The notes under the pieces are model-generated. The model did not search any database and was not told the origin of the DNA. It was given only the letters and a program-made list of their open reading frames with translations. A DNA stretch of 64,000 nt from Dyella thiooxydans (GTDB taxonomy: Bacteria; Pseudomonadota; Gammaproteobacteria; Xanthomonadales; Rhodanobacteraceae), in contig NZ_CP014841.1 in assembly GCF_001641285.1 (NCBI RefSeq), positions 434,001 through 498,000 on the forward strand. The letters are read 5' to 3'. Below, piece after piece: positions 44,854-54,500 of the stretch (the stretch's first letter is position 1; every line of letters begins with the position of its first letter). The translations under genes and the position numbers were made by a program.

Positions 44854-46326
44854 ATGTCCAGCTCCATCCGTCTCCGCGCCGCGTGCTTTCGCGCGCCGGC
44901 CATCGTCGCGTGCCTCCTGGGCTGTGCCGTACCGGCCGCCGCGACGGCATCGACGCTGTCGCGCGCCACGCAGGCTTTCGTCAGCGTGCCGGCGGGTGAC
45001 ATCGCCATCGAACACGTTCGCGTGATCGATGGCACCGGCGCCGCGCCGCGCGAGGACCAGACCGTGCTGCTGCACGACGACCGCATCGTCGCCCTGGGGT
45101 CCCATGTCGAAACACCGAAGGGCGCCAAAGTGATCGACGGCCACGGCATGAGCCTGATCCCCGGCCTGGTCGGCATGCACGACCACATGTTCTACCCGGC
45201 GCCGAAGGTGAACCCGGCGGCGAAGGACGCGCTGTATCCGGAGCAGGGTTCGAGCTTTCCCAAGTTCTACCTGGCCGGCGGCGTCACCACCATCCGCACC
45301 ACCGGCAGCACCGAGCCTTACACCGACCTGGAACTGAAGAAGGCGATCGATGCGGGCCTGATACCGGGTCCGAAGATGCACACCACCGGGCCGTACCTGG
45401 AAGGCAAGGGCAGCTTCACCCCGCAGATGCACGAGCTCACCGGCGCCGATGATGCCCGCGCCACGGTGGAGTACTGGATGGACGAGGGTGCGACCTCGTT
45501 CAAGGCCTACATGCACATCACCCGCGCCGAGCTGTCGGCGGCGATCGCCGCGGCGCACGCGCGGCACATCATCGTCACCGGCCACCTGTGCTCGATCGGT
45601 TTCACCGAAGCGGCGGACCTGGGCATCGACGACCTCGAGCACGGCCTGGTGGTGGATACCGAGTTCACCCCGGGCAAGCAGCCGGACGTGTGCCCCGACA
45701 CCCGCAAGGCTTCGGCCAACCTCGCGAAGATGCGGGTGGGCAACGCGCGGATCCAGGCGCTGATCCGGCACCTGGTCGACAGGCACGTGGCGGTGACCTC
45801 CACCCTGCCGGTGTTCGAGACCTTCGTGCCCGGCCGCGCGCCGGTGGACACCCGCGTGCTCGACGCGATGCTGCCGCAGACGCGGGTGGAGTACCTGAAG
45901 ACCCGCGAGCGCATCGCCGCGCAGAAGGATTCGCCGTGGCCGGCGCTGTTCACGCTGGAGATGCAGTTCGAGCGGGCCTTCGTGAAGGCCGGCGGCACCC
46001 TGCTGGCCGGGCTGGATCCGACCGGCTTCGGCGGCGTGATCGCCGGCTACGGCGACCAGCGCGAAGTGGAGCTGCTGGTCGAGGCCGGTTTCACGCCGGT
46101 CGAGGCGATCCGCATCGCCACGCTCAACGGCGCGCGCTACCTCGGCGAAGGCGACCGCATCGGTTCCATCGAGCCGGGCAAGGTCGCCGACCTGGTGCTG
46201 GTCAACGGCAACCCGGCGGCCGACATCAAGGCGATCGAGAACGTGGTGACGGTGTTCAAGGACGGCGTGGGCTATGACCCGGCCAGGCTGGTGAAGGCCG
46301 CCAACGGCACCGTCGGCGTGCGCTGA
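44854..46326 (+). CDS. Exported metal-dependent amidohydrolase
   Basis: This 490-residue protein has a signal peptide (about residues 1-32) and then the amidohydrolase fold. GMHDHMF (H109, H111) supplies the first metal motif, TSFKAYM a Lys that may be carbamylated, VTGHL and DDLEHGL further His residues, and LAGLDPTG the late Asp. The C-terminal IEPGKVADLVLVNGNP is the small-barrel signature. It resembles imidazolonepropionase-like or prolidase-type amidohydrolases exported to the periplasm. GAGGG lies seven bases before the ATG. Substrate unknown; cyclic amides or dipeptides are candidates. Confidence 0.9.
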   Translation: MSSSIRLRAACFRAPAIVACLLGCAVPAAATASTLSRATQAFVSVPAGDIAIEHVRVIDGTGAAPREDQTVLLHDDRIVALGSHVETPKGAKVIDGHGMSLIPGLVGMHDHMFYPAPKVNPAAKDALYPEQGSSFPKFYLAGGVTTIRTTGSTEPYTDLELKKAIDAGLIPGPKMHTTGPYLEGKGSFTPQMHELTGADDARATVEYWMDEGATSFKAYMHITRAELSAAIAAAHARHIIVTGHLCSIGFTEAADLGIDDLEHGLVVDTEFTPGKQPDVCPDTRKASANLAKMRVGNARIQALIRHLVDRHVAVTSTLPVFETFVPGRAPVDTRVLDAMLPQTRVEYLKTRERIAAQKDSPWPALFTLEMQFERAFVKAGGTLLAGLDPTGFGGVIAGYGDQREVELLVEAGFTPVEAIRIATLNGARYLGEGDRIGSIEPGKVADLVLVNGNPAADIKAIENVVTVFKDGVGYDPARLVKAANGTVGVR

Positions 46327-46419
46327 ACGCGATGCCCTGATCGTGCCCGCGTCCGGTCATGGTTCTGCCATGGCCGCCCGCGGCATGCTGGCGTCTTTAT
46401 CTCCACGGAAAGGACGCCC

Positions 46420-47517
46420 ATGCAACGACTCCCCGGCCTGGACACGCTGCGCGCGCTGGCTATCGTCCTGGTGATGCTTTTCCACTCCTGGGTGGTCGGC
46501 GGGATGGGGCCGACATTCGATCCGCTGGTGCGCTACGGATGGGTCGGCGTGGACATCTTCTTCGTGCTCAGCGGCTTCCTGATCGGCAGCCAGGTGCTGG
46601 CGCCGCTGGCGCGCGGCGAAGGGCTCGCGCTGGGCGACTTCTACCGGCGCCGGGCCTACCGCATCCTGCCCGCATTCGCGGTGGTGCTGGCGCTTTACCA
46701 GTGCGTGCCGGTGCTGCGCGAGCTGCCCGGCATTGCGCCGTGGTGGCAGTTCGCCACCTTCACCATGAACCTGCTGATCGACTACCGCAGCCAGCCGGCG
46801 TTCTCGCACGCGTGGTCGCTGTGCGTGGAGGAGCATTTCTACCTGCTGTTCCCGTTGCTGGCGATCGCGCTGGTGCGGTTGCGTTCGGGCAGGGCCCTGC
46901 TCGCGGTCGCACTGCTGGTGGTGCTCGGCGGCATCGCCCTGCGCACCGGTGTGTGGTGTCACGACACTGCCGTGCAGCCGGATCGCAACTGGTACATCGA
47001 GGATCTCTACTTCCCGACCTGGGACCGCCTGGACGGACTGTTCGTCGGAGTGATGCTGGCTGCGCTGAAGGCGTTCCGGCTAAAGTGGTGGATGCAGGCA
47101 CAGGCCCGCGCCCAAGCCGCGATGTGGCTGGGCCTGCTGGTCACCGGTGGCGCGCTGCTGCTGTTCCGCGACCGGGCCGGGCTGCTGCCCAACGCGATCG
47201 GCTGGCCGCTGCTGTCCGTGGGACTCGGCCTGCTGGTGTTCGCCGCGGCGGGGCAAAACAGCACGCTCGGCCGCTGGCGCGTGCCCGGCGCCGGCTGGCT
47301 GGCGGGCATCTCCTACAGCCTGTATCTCAGCCACAAGATCGCCTATCACCTGGTGCAGGTAGCGCTGGGCGAACACCTGCACGGTGTGGCGATCTTCGTG
47401 GTCTATGCCGCCGCCGCGCTGGCCATGGGCAGCGTGCTGCACATGGCCGTCGAGCGGCCGTTCCTGCGGCTGCGGGACCGGTCACGACCGCGCGGCCTGG
47501 GGGCGGCCACCGCCTGA
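46420..47517 (+). CDS. Acyltransferase 3 family membrane protein
   Basis: This 365-residue integral membrane protein begins MQRLPGLDTLRALAIVLVMLFHSW and contains GVDIFFVLSGFLIG, then FYRRRAYRILPAF and SLCVEEHFYLLFP. This is the acyltransferase 3 (AT3/NodX-OafA) family, with its R..R/H motif. It has about ten hydrophobic segments and transfers acyl groups to surface glycans or lipids. AAGGA lies five bases before the ATG at 46420. No polysaccharide genes are adjacent, so the acceptor is unknown. Confidence 0.92.
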   Translation: MQRLPGLDTLRALAIVLVMLFHSWVVGGMGPTFDPLVRYGWVGVDIFFVLSGFLIGSQVLAPLARGEGLALGDFYRRRAYRILPAFAVVLALYQCVPVLRELPGIAPWWQFATFTMNLLIDYRSQPAFSHAWSLCVEEHFYLLFPLLAIALVRLRSGRALLAVALLVVLGGIALRTGVWCHDTAVQPDRNWYIEDLYFPTWDRLDGLFVGVMLAALKAFRLKWWMQAQARAQAAMWLGLLVTGGALLLFRDRAGLLPNAIGWPLLSVGLGLLVFAAAGQNSTLGRWRVPGAGWLAGISYSLYLSHKIAYHLVQVALGEHLHGVAIFVVYAAAALAMGSVLHMAVERPFLRLRDRSRPRGLGAATA

Positions 47518-47556
47518 ACGGCACCTCCGGGCCGCCGGCGCCTGGCCGGGACGACT

Positions 47557-50500
47557 TCAGCCGGAGCGCGCATCCAGCGGCGCGGGCGCATTCATCAACA
47601 CGGCGGCGAAGTCTTCGGCGGCCAGCGGACGGCTGAAGAAGTAGCCCTGCATGCCGAGGCAACCGTAGTTCTGCAAGGTCTGCGCATCCTCGATCTTCTC
47701 CACGCCCTCGGCGATCAGCCGGTAGCCGAGGGCATGGCCCAGGCCGATGATCGCCCGCACGATCGCCTGGTGCCTGGCGCTTTCGTGGAGGTTGTGGATG
47801 AAGCTGCGATCGATCTTGAGCGTGTCGAACTCGTACGCGGCGAGGTAGCTCAGGCTCGAATAGCCGGTGCCGAAGTCGTCGACGGCCAGGCTGACCCCGA
47901 GTTCCTTGAGCTGTGCCAGCAGTGCCCTGGCGAGGTCCTGCTGGGCAAACATCTGGCTCTCGGTGAACTCGATCTCCAACATGTGCGCCGCGATGCCGGT
48001 GGCGTCGAGCGCCCGTCGCGTGCCCTGCAGCAGGCGATCGACGTCGAGCCGCGCCAGGGACACGTTGACCGAGACCGGCACTATCGCGATGCCGGCTTCC
48101 TGCCAGGCACGCATCTGGCGGCAGGCGCTGAGCATGACCCACTCGTCGATCTGGTGGATCAAGCCGCTTTCCTCGGCCAGGCGGATGAACTGGTCCGGCG
48201 GCACGACGGTGCCGTCGGGCTGGCGCCAGCGGACCAGTGCCTCGGCCCCGAACACGCGCTGGCCGGGAAGCAGGAACTTGGGCTGGTAGACCAGGAACAG
48301 CTCGTCGTCCTGCAGGGCACGGCGCAGCGCGTGCTCCAATGCCAGCCGCTGCTCCGCTCGCTCGCTCATGCTGCGGGTGAAATAGCTGAACCTGCCGCGT
48401 CCGCTCTGCTTGGCGTGGTAGAGCGCTGTGTCGGCCTGTTTCATCAGGGTCTCGGCGTCGCGCGCATCCTCCGGGAAGGTCGCGATGCCCACGCTGGCGG
48501 AGACGTGCAGCATCCGCCCCTCGAACGGGATGTCCTGCTCGATCGAGGCGATGATCTTTTTTGCGACGCGGGCGGCGTCGCGCAGGTCGGCCAGCCGGTT
48601 GAGCAGGATCACGAACTCGTCGCCGCCCTGCCGGCTCACCGTGTCGTCGGCGCGGACCACCTGGCGCAGCCGCCGCGCCACCTCGCGCAGCACATGGTCG
48701 CCTGCAGGATGTCCGAGCGAATCGTTGATGTGCTTGAAATGGTCCAGGTCGACGAACAGCAGGGCCCCGTGGTCGCTGGCCCGCAAACCGTTCAGGGCCA
48801 GCGAGAGGCGGTCGTGCAGAAGCACCCGGTTGGGCAGGTCGGTAAGGTGGTCGTGCTGCGCCAGGTGCGACATCTTCAGCGCCATGCTGCGCGCCTCGCT
48901 GACGTCGTGCAGCACCATGATGCCGCCGATCACCTCACCGTCGCGGTTGTGGATCGGCGAGGCCGCGTCCTCCACCGCGATGTCCTGCCCGTCATCGCGG
49001 ACCAGTTTGCTGTTGAGCTGCAGGCCGACCGTGCGGTTCTCGCGGATCGCGACTTCCAGCGGATTGAGCGAAGCCAGCCCGGTCTCCTGGTCGATCAGCC
49101 GTACCACCTCGGTGAACGGCTGGCCGAGCGCTTCCTCTTCGGGCCAGCCGGTCATGGCCGCGGCGACCGGGTTCATCATGGTGATGCGCAGCGTGACGTC
49201 GCAGGCGATAACCGCGTCGCCGATGGAGTCGAGCATCAACTGGGATTTGTCCATGGCCTCGAATAGCAGGGCCTCGGTCCGCTTGCGCGCGGTGATGTCG
49301 ATGGCCAGCTTGTAGATGCCCTGCACCGTGCCGTCGACGACATGCGGTACGTAGGTCAGGTCGAACACGCGGCCGTCGTCGAGATGCAGTTCCCGTTCGA
49401 CCCGTTCACCCCGCAGACAGGCCTGTTGCAGGGGCACAAGCATCGGCGAATAGCGCTCGCCGGCGACGTCCGCCGAGGCGCGACCGACCAGCTCCGCAGG
49501 AGGAACACCCCACAGTTCGACATAGCGCTCGTTGGCGAATCGATAGACGAGCTGCTTGTCGAGATAGGCGATCAGTGCCGGGACGTTGTCCGTGATCTCG
49601 CGCAGCCGTGATTCCAGCTCGACCCGGTCGGTGATGTCCTGGGCCATGACGAAGAGCCCGATGACGCTGCCATCGCGGTCCCGCTGGGGTTCGAGCGACA
49701 TGTCCAGCCGCCGCCCCTGGGGCGTGCCTGCCACATAGTGCTGCGGCATCCCGTGAAGCGCCTGCTGCATCCGCGGCTCCACCTCGTGTGCGAACGCGTC
49801 GCCGAACAGTTCGCGGGGTGTCCGGTCCAGCAGGTCGGCGGCGGCTTTGCCGTAGAAAGTCTCGTACCGGCGATTGACGAAGCGGTAACGCAGTTGCGTG
49901 TCCACCTGGCCGATCAGCGCGGGTACGTTGTCGGTGACGAGCCTCAGCTCGTCGGAAAGCTGTTCGAGTTCGCGGCCGATGCGCTTGCGTTGGGCCATCA
50001 CCATGCTGATCAGCCAGGGAGCGGTGACGGCCATGGCGGAATACACGGCCATACCGGTCGACTGCAGCGATGCGAGTCCAAGCGGCGCGGAGACCAGGTC
50101 GAGATCGCTGGCCATGGCCAGGCCGAAGACCACCAGGACATTCGCAGTGCAGGTCACGGTCGTGCCGAACACGCCCAGCCTGAAGGCGGCGAACAGCAGT
50201 GGTATCGACAGGATGATGAAGGGCTCGCGCGCATACCGCATGGCCAGGGTCGTCGTGCCGAGCGAGAAAAGCAGGGTTCCCCAGAACGCGCGAGCTTGTC
50301 CGCCGCACACCAGCGATTGCAGCCGGGTAGTGCGGTAGGCCAGCAACGGAGGCAGCATGATCAGCATGCCCATCGCATCGCCGACCCACCATTTGAAGAA
50401 CGAGTGGGGCCAGTGGTCGCCGTAGGTGATGTTCAGCGCGGTGGCTCCTGCTGCCGCGCCGACCGCCGGCCCGAGCAGGATCAGGGCGACCAGCCCCAGG

Positions 50501-50865
50501 AAGAACGGTTGCTCGTCGAACTTCCGGTCGGACCGCAGGCCCAGCGCACGGGCGAGGCCCAGGCAGGCGGCGACCTCGGCCAGGTTGGCGATGCCGACGC
50601 CATTGGCCGCAGGCCACGGCATGCTCGTCAGTATGTTCGCTGCGACCGAGCCGAGTAACGCCAGCAGTGCCACCAGCCACATCGGGCGCAGGCTGCCGCG
50701 CACCGCCATGGCGACCAGGAGCGCGTTGGCGATCCAGATCTGGGCGATGTGGGCCGCATGGCGCGACCACCAGATCATCGCAAGCGACAGGACGACATAG
50801 GCGATGAGGATCGCCGTGATGCGTCCGGGCGATGTCATCCCCCGCTCGGGAGAGCCGCCAGTCAT
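47557..50865 (-). CDS. MASE1-PAS-GGDEF-EAL c-di-GMP protein
   Basis: This 1102-residue protein has an N-terminal MASE1 membrane sensor (to about 295), three PAS domains (about 305-420, 422-530, 540-660), GGDEF (about 670-830) and EAL (about 840-1095). The cyclase motif is GGDEF (747-751) with an RADD inhibitory site just before it. The EAL motif (875-877) and DDFGTG (996-1001) are intact. Both synthesis and hydrolysis of c-di-GMP are therefore possible. The first two PAS domains are close repeats (ITDNVPALI... in each). Start uncertain: ATG at 50865, or at 50838. It is likely an inner-membrane sensor. Confidence 0.92.
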   Translation of the reverse strand: MTGGSPERGMTSPGRITAILIAYVVLSLAMIWWSRHAAHIAQIWIANALLVAMAVRGSLRPMWLVALLALLGSVAANILTSMPWPAANGVGIANLAEVAACLGLARALGLRSDRKFDEQPFFLGLVALILLGPAVGAAAGATALNITYGDHWPHSFFKWWVGDAMGMLIMLPPLLAYRTTRLQSLVCGGQARAFWGTLLFSLGTTTLAMRYAREPFIILSIPLLFAAFRLGVFGTTVTCTANVLVVFGLAMASDLDLVSAPLGLASLQSTGMAVYSAMAVTAPWLISMVMAQRKRIGRELEQLSDELRLVTDNVPALIGQVDTQLRYRFVNRRYETFYGKAAADLLDRTPRELFGDAFAHEVEPRMQQALHGMPQHYVAGTPQGRRLDMSLEPQRDRDGSVIGLFVMAQDITDRVELESRLREITDNVPALIAYLDKQLVYRFANERYVELWGVPPAELVGRASADVAGERYSPMLVPLQQACLRGERVERELHLDDGRVFDLTYVPHVVDGTVQGIYKLAIDITARKRTEALLFEAMDKSQLMLDSIGDAVIACDVTLRITMMNPVAAAMTGWPEEEALGQPFTEVVRLIDQETGLASLNPLEVAIRENRTVGLQLNSKLVRDDGQDIAVEDAASPIHNRDGEVIGGIMVLHDVSEARSMALKMSHLAQHDHLTDLPNRVLLHDRLSLALNGLRASDHGALLFVDLDHFKHINDSLGHPAGDHVLREVARRLRQVVRADDTVSRQGGDEFVILLNRLADLRDAARVAKKIIASIEQDIPFEGRMLHVSASVGIATFPEDARDAETLMKQADTALYHAKQSGRGRFSYFTRSMSERAEQRLALEHALRRALQDDELFLVYQPKFLLPGQRVFGAEALVRWRQPDGTVVPPDQFIRLAEESGLIHQIDEWVMLSACRQMRAWQEAGIAIVPVSVNVSLARLDVDRLLQGTRRALDATGIAAHMLEIEFTESQMFAQQDLARALLAQLKELGVSLAVDDFGTGYSSLSYLAAYEFDTLKIDRSFIHNLHESARHQAIVRAIIGLGHALGYRLIAEGVEKIEDAQTLQNYGCLGMQGYFFSRPLAAEDFAAVLMNAPAPLDARSG

Positions 50866-51011
50866 GAAACAGATCTGTCAGTCATGAAGCCGAGGACATC
50901 CCCTGGTGGCACGGGCCGGAAATTAGCACAGCGTTTCGCCGCGAGATCGGCACGCCGATCCAATGGCAACGGTGGTCACGGCCGGCATCGGTTGCGGCGT
51001 GACATCCGGCC

Positions 51012-53195
51012 CTACTCGCCCGGGTGGTAGACGCGCTCGGTGTGGCCTTTCAGCTGCTCCGGCCAGAAGTACACCTCGCGCAGGTTGCCGGTGGTGTAGC
51101 GCTCGGCCTCGTCATTGAAGTGCGGCGAGTCCGGATGGCCGCTCTCGCCGCCGGCGGTGATCGCGCGGGCGCTGACCTTCGGACCGAACTCCACCACCGC
51201 GACGAAGCTGTTGCCGCTGGTGCCGTAGTAGCGCTTCGTGCCCGGCCAGCGGTGCGCCCCGAACGAGGCCAGTGAGCCCCAGCGCGAGGAGGTGAATGGC
51301 ACCGGGATGCTCGGCTTGCTGTCGTCGAACGGCTGCTGGATGTCGCCGTTGATGCGCTGGAAGCGGTTCACCTCGCCCCACGGCACACCCCAGTGGCCGA
51401 AGTCGTGCTGCAGCCGGTCCACCGCCTCGGACAGCGCATGCAGGCGTTCCTGCGGACCGGCCTTCTCGGCCATCACGTCGTAGATCGACAGGCCCTCGGC
51501 GGTGTCTGCCTTGCTCACCTCGTCCCACAGCGTGTCGCCCCAGAACACCGCCAGCGTGGTCGGCATCGAGGCGATGCCCCAGCGGTAGTCCCAGCCGCGC
51601 AGCAGGGCGATCGGGCCGCGCAGCTTGTCTTTCAGCGGATCGCTGGCGGGCAGCGCGTCGTAGTCGTGGATCAGCACCGGCAGCTGGCGCGCGAACGCCG
51701 GGAGATACGAGTCGAAGGCCATGGTGATCAGCGAGGCGCGCGTGACCTCCTTCGCGCCGGTGAGCAGGCGCGTGGCGTGCAGGCCGCGCGGGTTCTCGCC
51801 GAAGGTGTCCATGTAGCGCGGAAAGTCGGCGGGCTTCGGGCTGTAGGGGCCGGCGGCGGAGTACGGCCAGTCGTTGGTGTTGAAGGCCCAGCCGTTCGGT
51901 GGGTTCACCACCTGCGGCAGCTGGTCCAGCGGGGTCAGGCCGTGCCAGTCGGTGGCCGGGTCCGAGCCGTCCACCGGTTTGGTGTAGTCGAAGCGGTTGT
52001 CGCGCTTGGGCACGAACTGCGGCATCAGGAAGGCGATCTCGCCCTTGTCGTCGGCGAACAGCGTGTTGTTGGACGAGTTGGCCTTCAGCTCGGCCACCTT
52101 CATGTAACTGGCGTAGTCGTGGGTCTTCGTGCGCAGCCAGCTCTGCTCCAGCGCCGGGATCGGCGTGTTCATCAGCGCCTCGGCGATCCACTTGTCGCCA
52201 TCCTTGCGCACGATCGGGCCGTGGTGGGTGAAGTATGCGGTGAATGTGCGACGGCCCATCGTGCCGTTGGCCTGACGGTAGGGCACGGTGATCTGCCGCG
52301 TGGTGACCGGCCGCAGCGCCTTGCCGTAGCGGTAGTAGAGCTTGCCGTCCTTGTGCACGATGGTCTCGGCGAATTCGTCCACCGCGTCGAGGCCGGTGGA
52401 GGTATGCATCCAGCCGACGTGCCGGTTGAAGCCCTGGTAGATGAAGAACTGGCCCCAGGTCACCGCGCCGTAGGCGTCGAGCCCTTCGTCGCTGGACATC
52501 TGCAGCTCGGAGCGGAAGAAGAACGAGGTGTGCGGGTTGATCAGCAGCAGCGCGTGGCCGTCGGCGGTGAGTTTGGGCGCCAGCGCGATGCCGTTGGAGC
52601 CGGTCGGCTCGACCCAGCTCGGGCGCATCTCGACCGTCGCCAGTGGCGCGTCGCCGGGCTGGCCGTAGAAGTCCTTCAGCTGCTTCAGGTCGACCCGCTC
52701 GATATCACCGCCGATGCTGCCTTCGGTGAAGGAGAGTGCCATCCACGGCTCGAAATGGGTGATGACTTCCGGGTGCACGTCAGGGTGGGTGGCGAGGTAC
52801 CAGTTCAGGCCGTCGGCCCAGGCATTCATGAGTGCCTTCAGCCAGGCCGGGCTTCGTGCGTAGTCCTGTTTCAGGACGACCGGGTCGATGAACAGCTTCT
52901 GCCGCAGGTCCAGCCAGATCGACGACTCGCCCTTGGCCTCGGCCATGCGGCCCAGCGAGAGCAGGTAGTTGGTTTCCACGCGATGGAAGTCGTCCTCGGC
53001 TTGTGCGTAGGCCATGCCGAATACCGCATCGGCATCGGTCTTGCCGTGCACGTGGGCGATGCCCCAGTCGTCACGGGTGATCGTCACCGCCTGCGCCTCG
53101 CGCTCGAGGCGTGGCGGGAGGTTGGCCGTTGATGCCGCGACGGGCGCGACCAGTCCCGGCAGGAGCAGGGCGGATACGACAAGCGACTTGAGCAT
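51012..53195 (-). CDS. Penicillin acylase family (Ntn) hydrolase
   Basis: This 727-residue protein has a signal peptide (MLKSLVVSALLLPGLVAPVA). The beta-chain starts after a Gly-Ser junction: PTGSNGIAL, with Ser about residue 200 as the expected N-terminal nucleophile after autocleavage. Blocks RDDWGIAHVHG, HTSFFFRSELQM and GTSGNSFVAVVEFG are typical of the family. It is a periplasmic amidohydrolase that may act on beta-lactams, N-acyl-homoserine lactones or other acyl amides. GAGG lies eight bases before the ATG at 53195. No luxI/luxR gene is adjacent. Confidence 0.92.
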   Translation of the reverse strand: MLKSLVVSALLLPGLVAPVAASTANLPPRLEREAQAVTITRDDWGIAHVHGKTDADAVFGMAYAQAEDDFHRVETNYLLSLGRMAEAKGESSIWLDLRQKLFIDPVVLKQDYARSPAWLKALMNAWADGLNWYLATHPDVHPEVITHFEPWMALSFTEGSIGGDIERVDLKQLKDFYGQPGDAPLATVEMRPSWVEPTGSNGIALAPKLTADGHALLLINPHTSFFFRSELQMSSDEGLDAYGAVTWGQFFIYQGFNRHVGWMHTSTGLDAVDEFAETIVHKDGKLYYRYGKALRPVTTRQITVPYRQANGTMGRRTFTAYFTHHGPIVRKDGDKWIAEALMNTPIPALEQSWLRTKTHDYASYMKVAELKANSSNNTLFADDKGEIAFLMPQFVPKRDNRFDYTKPVDGSDPATDWHGLTPLDQLPQVVNPPNGWAFNTNDWPYSAAGPYSPKPADFPRYMDTFGENPRGLHATRLLTGAKEVTRASLITMAFDSYLPAFARQLPVLIHDYDALPASDPLKDKLRGPIALLRGWDYRWGIASMPTTLAVFWGDTLWDEVSKADTAEGLSIYDVMAEKAGPQERLHALSEAVDRLQHDFGHWGVPWGEVNRFQRINGDIQQPFDDSKPSIPVPFTSSRWGSLASFGAHRWPGTKRYYGTSGNSFVAVVEFGPKVSARAITAGGESGHPDSPHFNDEAERYTTGNLREVYFWPEQLKGHTERVYHPGE

Positions 53196-53579
53196 GTTCC
53201 AGGCCTCGATGCGGCGGTGACGACGGGCAGTCCGGCGCACCACGCCCCGCGCGATGCAGGCCCCGGTGCCGACTCGCCGGCCAGCATAGCGGCTCCGGCG
53301 AGGGCGTCGGCACGCGCTGCGGAAATCGGCGGGTGCGGGAGGGGGCGGTTGCCGCCAGTCCGGTCACGGCCATGGAGCCATGGAGCCATGGAGCCATGGA
53401 GCGGCAGGCGAGGGGGCCGCTTGCCGGGTCCTCCGGGCACGCCGGCTTCGCGGGCGCTTCACGCGACTTTGCGCGGTGCCTGCCTAGGGTCGTGCAGTGA
53501 TGCCGCGCCCGATCACGGTTTCGGCATGGCGATCTTCGGCGGCGGCTCGACGCGCCCGTCGATCCAGCGAGGAGCTCAG
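53196..53579. other. Intergenic region with an 8-bp tandem repeat, before cyoA
   Basis: These 384 bases separate the divergent penicillin acylase gene and cyoA. The left half carries the CCATGGAG tandem repeat (53370-53401). The right half, just before the GTG of cyoA, should hold its promoter; exact hexamers were not resolved. Confidence 0.45.
53370..53401. repeat. Tandem repeat (CCATGGAG)x4
   Basis: Four exact copies of an 8-bp unit, each containing an NcoI-type palindrome CCATGG, lie between two divergent genes. A unit of 8 is not a multiple of three and the repeat is outside coding sequence, so copy-number change would alter spacing rather than frame. Confidence 0.9.
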
Positions 53580-54500
53580 GTGCAGGACACATCGACGGAA
53601 CGCCACGCGAAGCGCACCGCGTCGCGCGCCGGGTTGGCAGCGATGCCGACCCGGGCTGCGATTGTTGCGGTCGCCGCCGGGCCCGTCGCCGCGGCCGAAC
53701 GGCAACTGCTGGTCCAGGCGGCCGTGTTGATGCTCTTCGTGGTCGTTCCGGTGATCGTGCTCACGCCGTGGGTTGCCTGGCGGTTCCGTCGCCGCAACCG
53801 GCGCAGTGCCTATCGACCCGGCTGGGATTTTTCCCGGCTGCTGGAAGTGCTGATCTGGGGCGTGCCCGCGCTGCTGGTGGCCTTGCTCGCCGTGCGGGTC
53901 TGGACCCAATCGCGCGCGCTCGACCCGTACCGGGCGATCGCCCCCGGCCAGGGCTCGTCCGCCGCGCCGCTGGATGTGCAGGTGGTGGGGCTGGACTGGA
54001 AATGGCTGTTCATCTACCCGGACCAGCACATCGCCACGCTGGACACGCTGGTGCTGCCGGTGGGAAGGGCGGTGCATCTGCACCTGACCAGCGACACGGT
54101 GATGGAGTCGCTGCTGGTGCCGCGCCTCGCCGGGCAGATCTATGCAATGCCCGGAATGATCACGCAACTGTGGCTGCGCGCCGACCGGCCGGGGGACTTT
54201 CCCGGAGAGAACACCCAGTACAACGGCAGCGGCTTCGCGCGGCAGAAGTTCGTGGTGCACGCGGTCGATGCCGACGCCTTCAGCCGCTGGGTCGGGCAGG
54301 TGCGCGCGGGTGGGGGCGTGCTCGATGCGCGCCGGTACCGGCAGGTCGCCCGGCGCGGCGTGCCGGCCGCGCCCGAATGCTTCGGGCAAGTCGACGCCGA
54401 CCTGTACGGGCGCATCGTGGCGAAGTACCACGCGTCGTCACAGGTGCACGTGTCCACCATGGCCTCACGTGCCACCGGGAGGATGAACGATGCGCATTGA
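53580..54500 (+). CDS. cyoA: Quinol oxidase subunit II (CyoA-like)
   Basis: This protein of about 306 residues has two membrane segments (about residues 40-60 and 85-105) and a cupredoxin-like periplasmic domain. DTVMESLLVPRLAGQIYAMPGM is where cytochrome c oxidase would have CuA Cys ligands; these are absent, so it belongs to a quinol oxidase (bo3-type). No lipobox Cys precedes the first segment, unlike E. coli CyoA. GTG at 53580 has AGGAG five bases upstream and is preferred over ATG at 53643. First gene of cyoABCD; the stop overlaps cyoB. Confidence 0.85.
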   Translation: MQDTSTERHAKRTASRAGLAAMPTRAAIVAVAAGPVAAAERQLLVQAAVLMLFVVVPVIVLTPWVAWRFRRRNRRSAYRPGWDFSRLLEVLIWGVPALLVALLAVRVWTQSRALDPYRAIAPGQGSSAAPLDVQVVGLDWKWLFIYPDQHIATLDTLVLPVGRAVHLHLTSDTVMESLLVPRLAGQIYAMPGMITQLWLRADRPGDFPGENTQYNGSGFARQKFVVHAVDADAFSRWVGQVRAGGGVLDARRYRQVARRGVPAAPECFGQVDADLYGRIVAKYHASSQVHVSTMASRATGRMNDAH

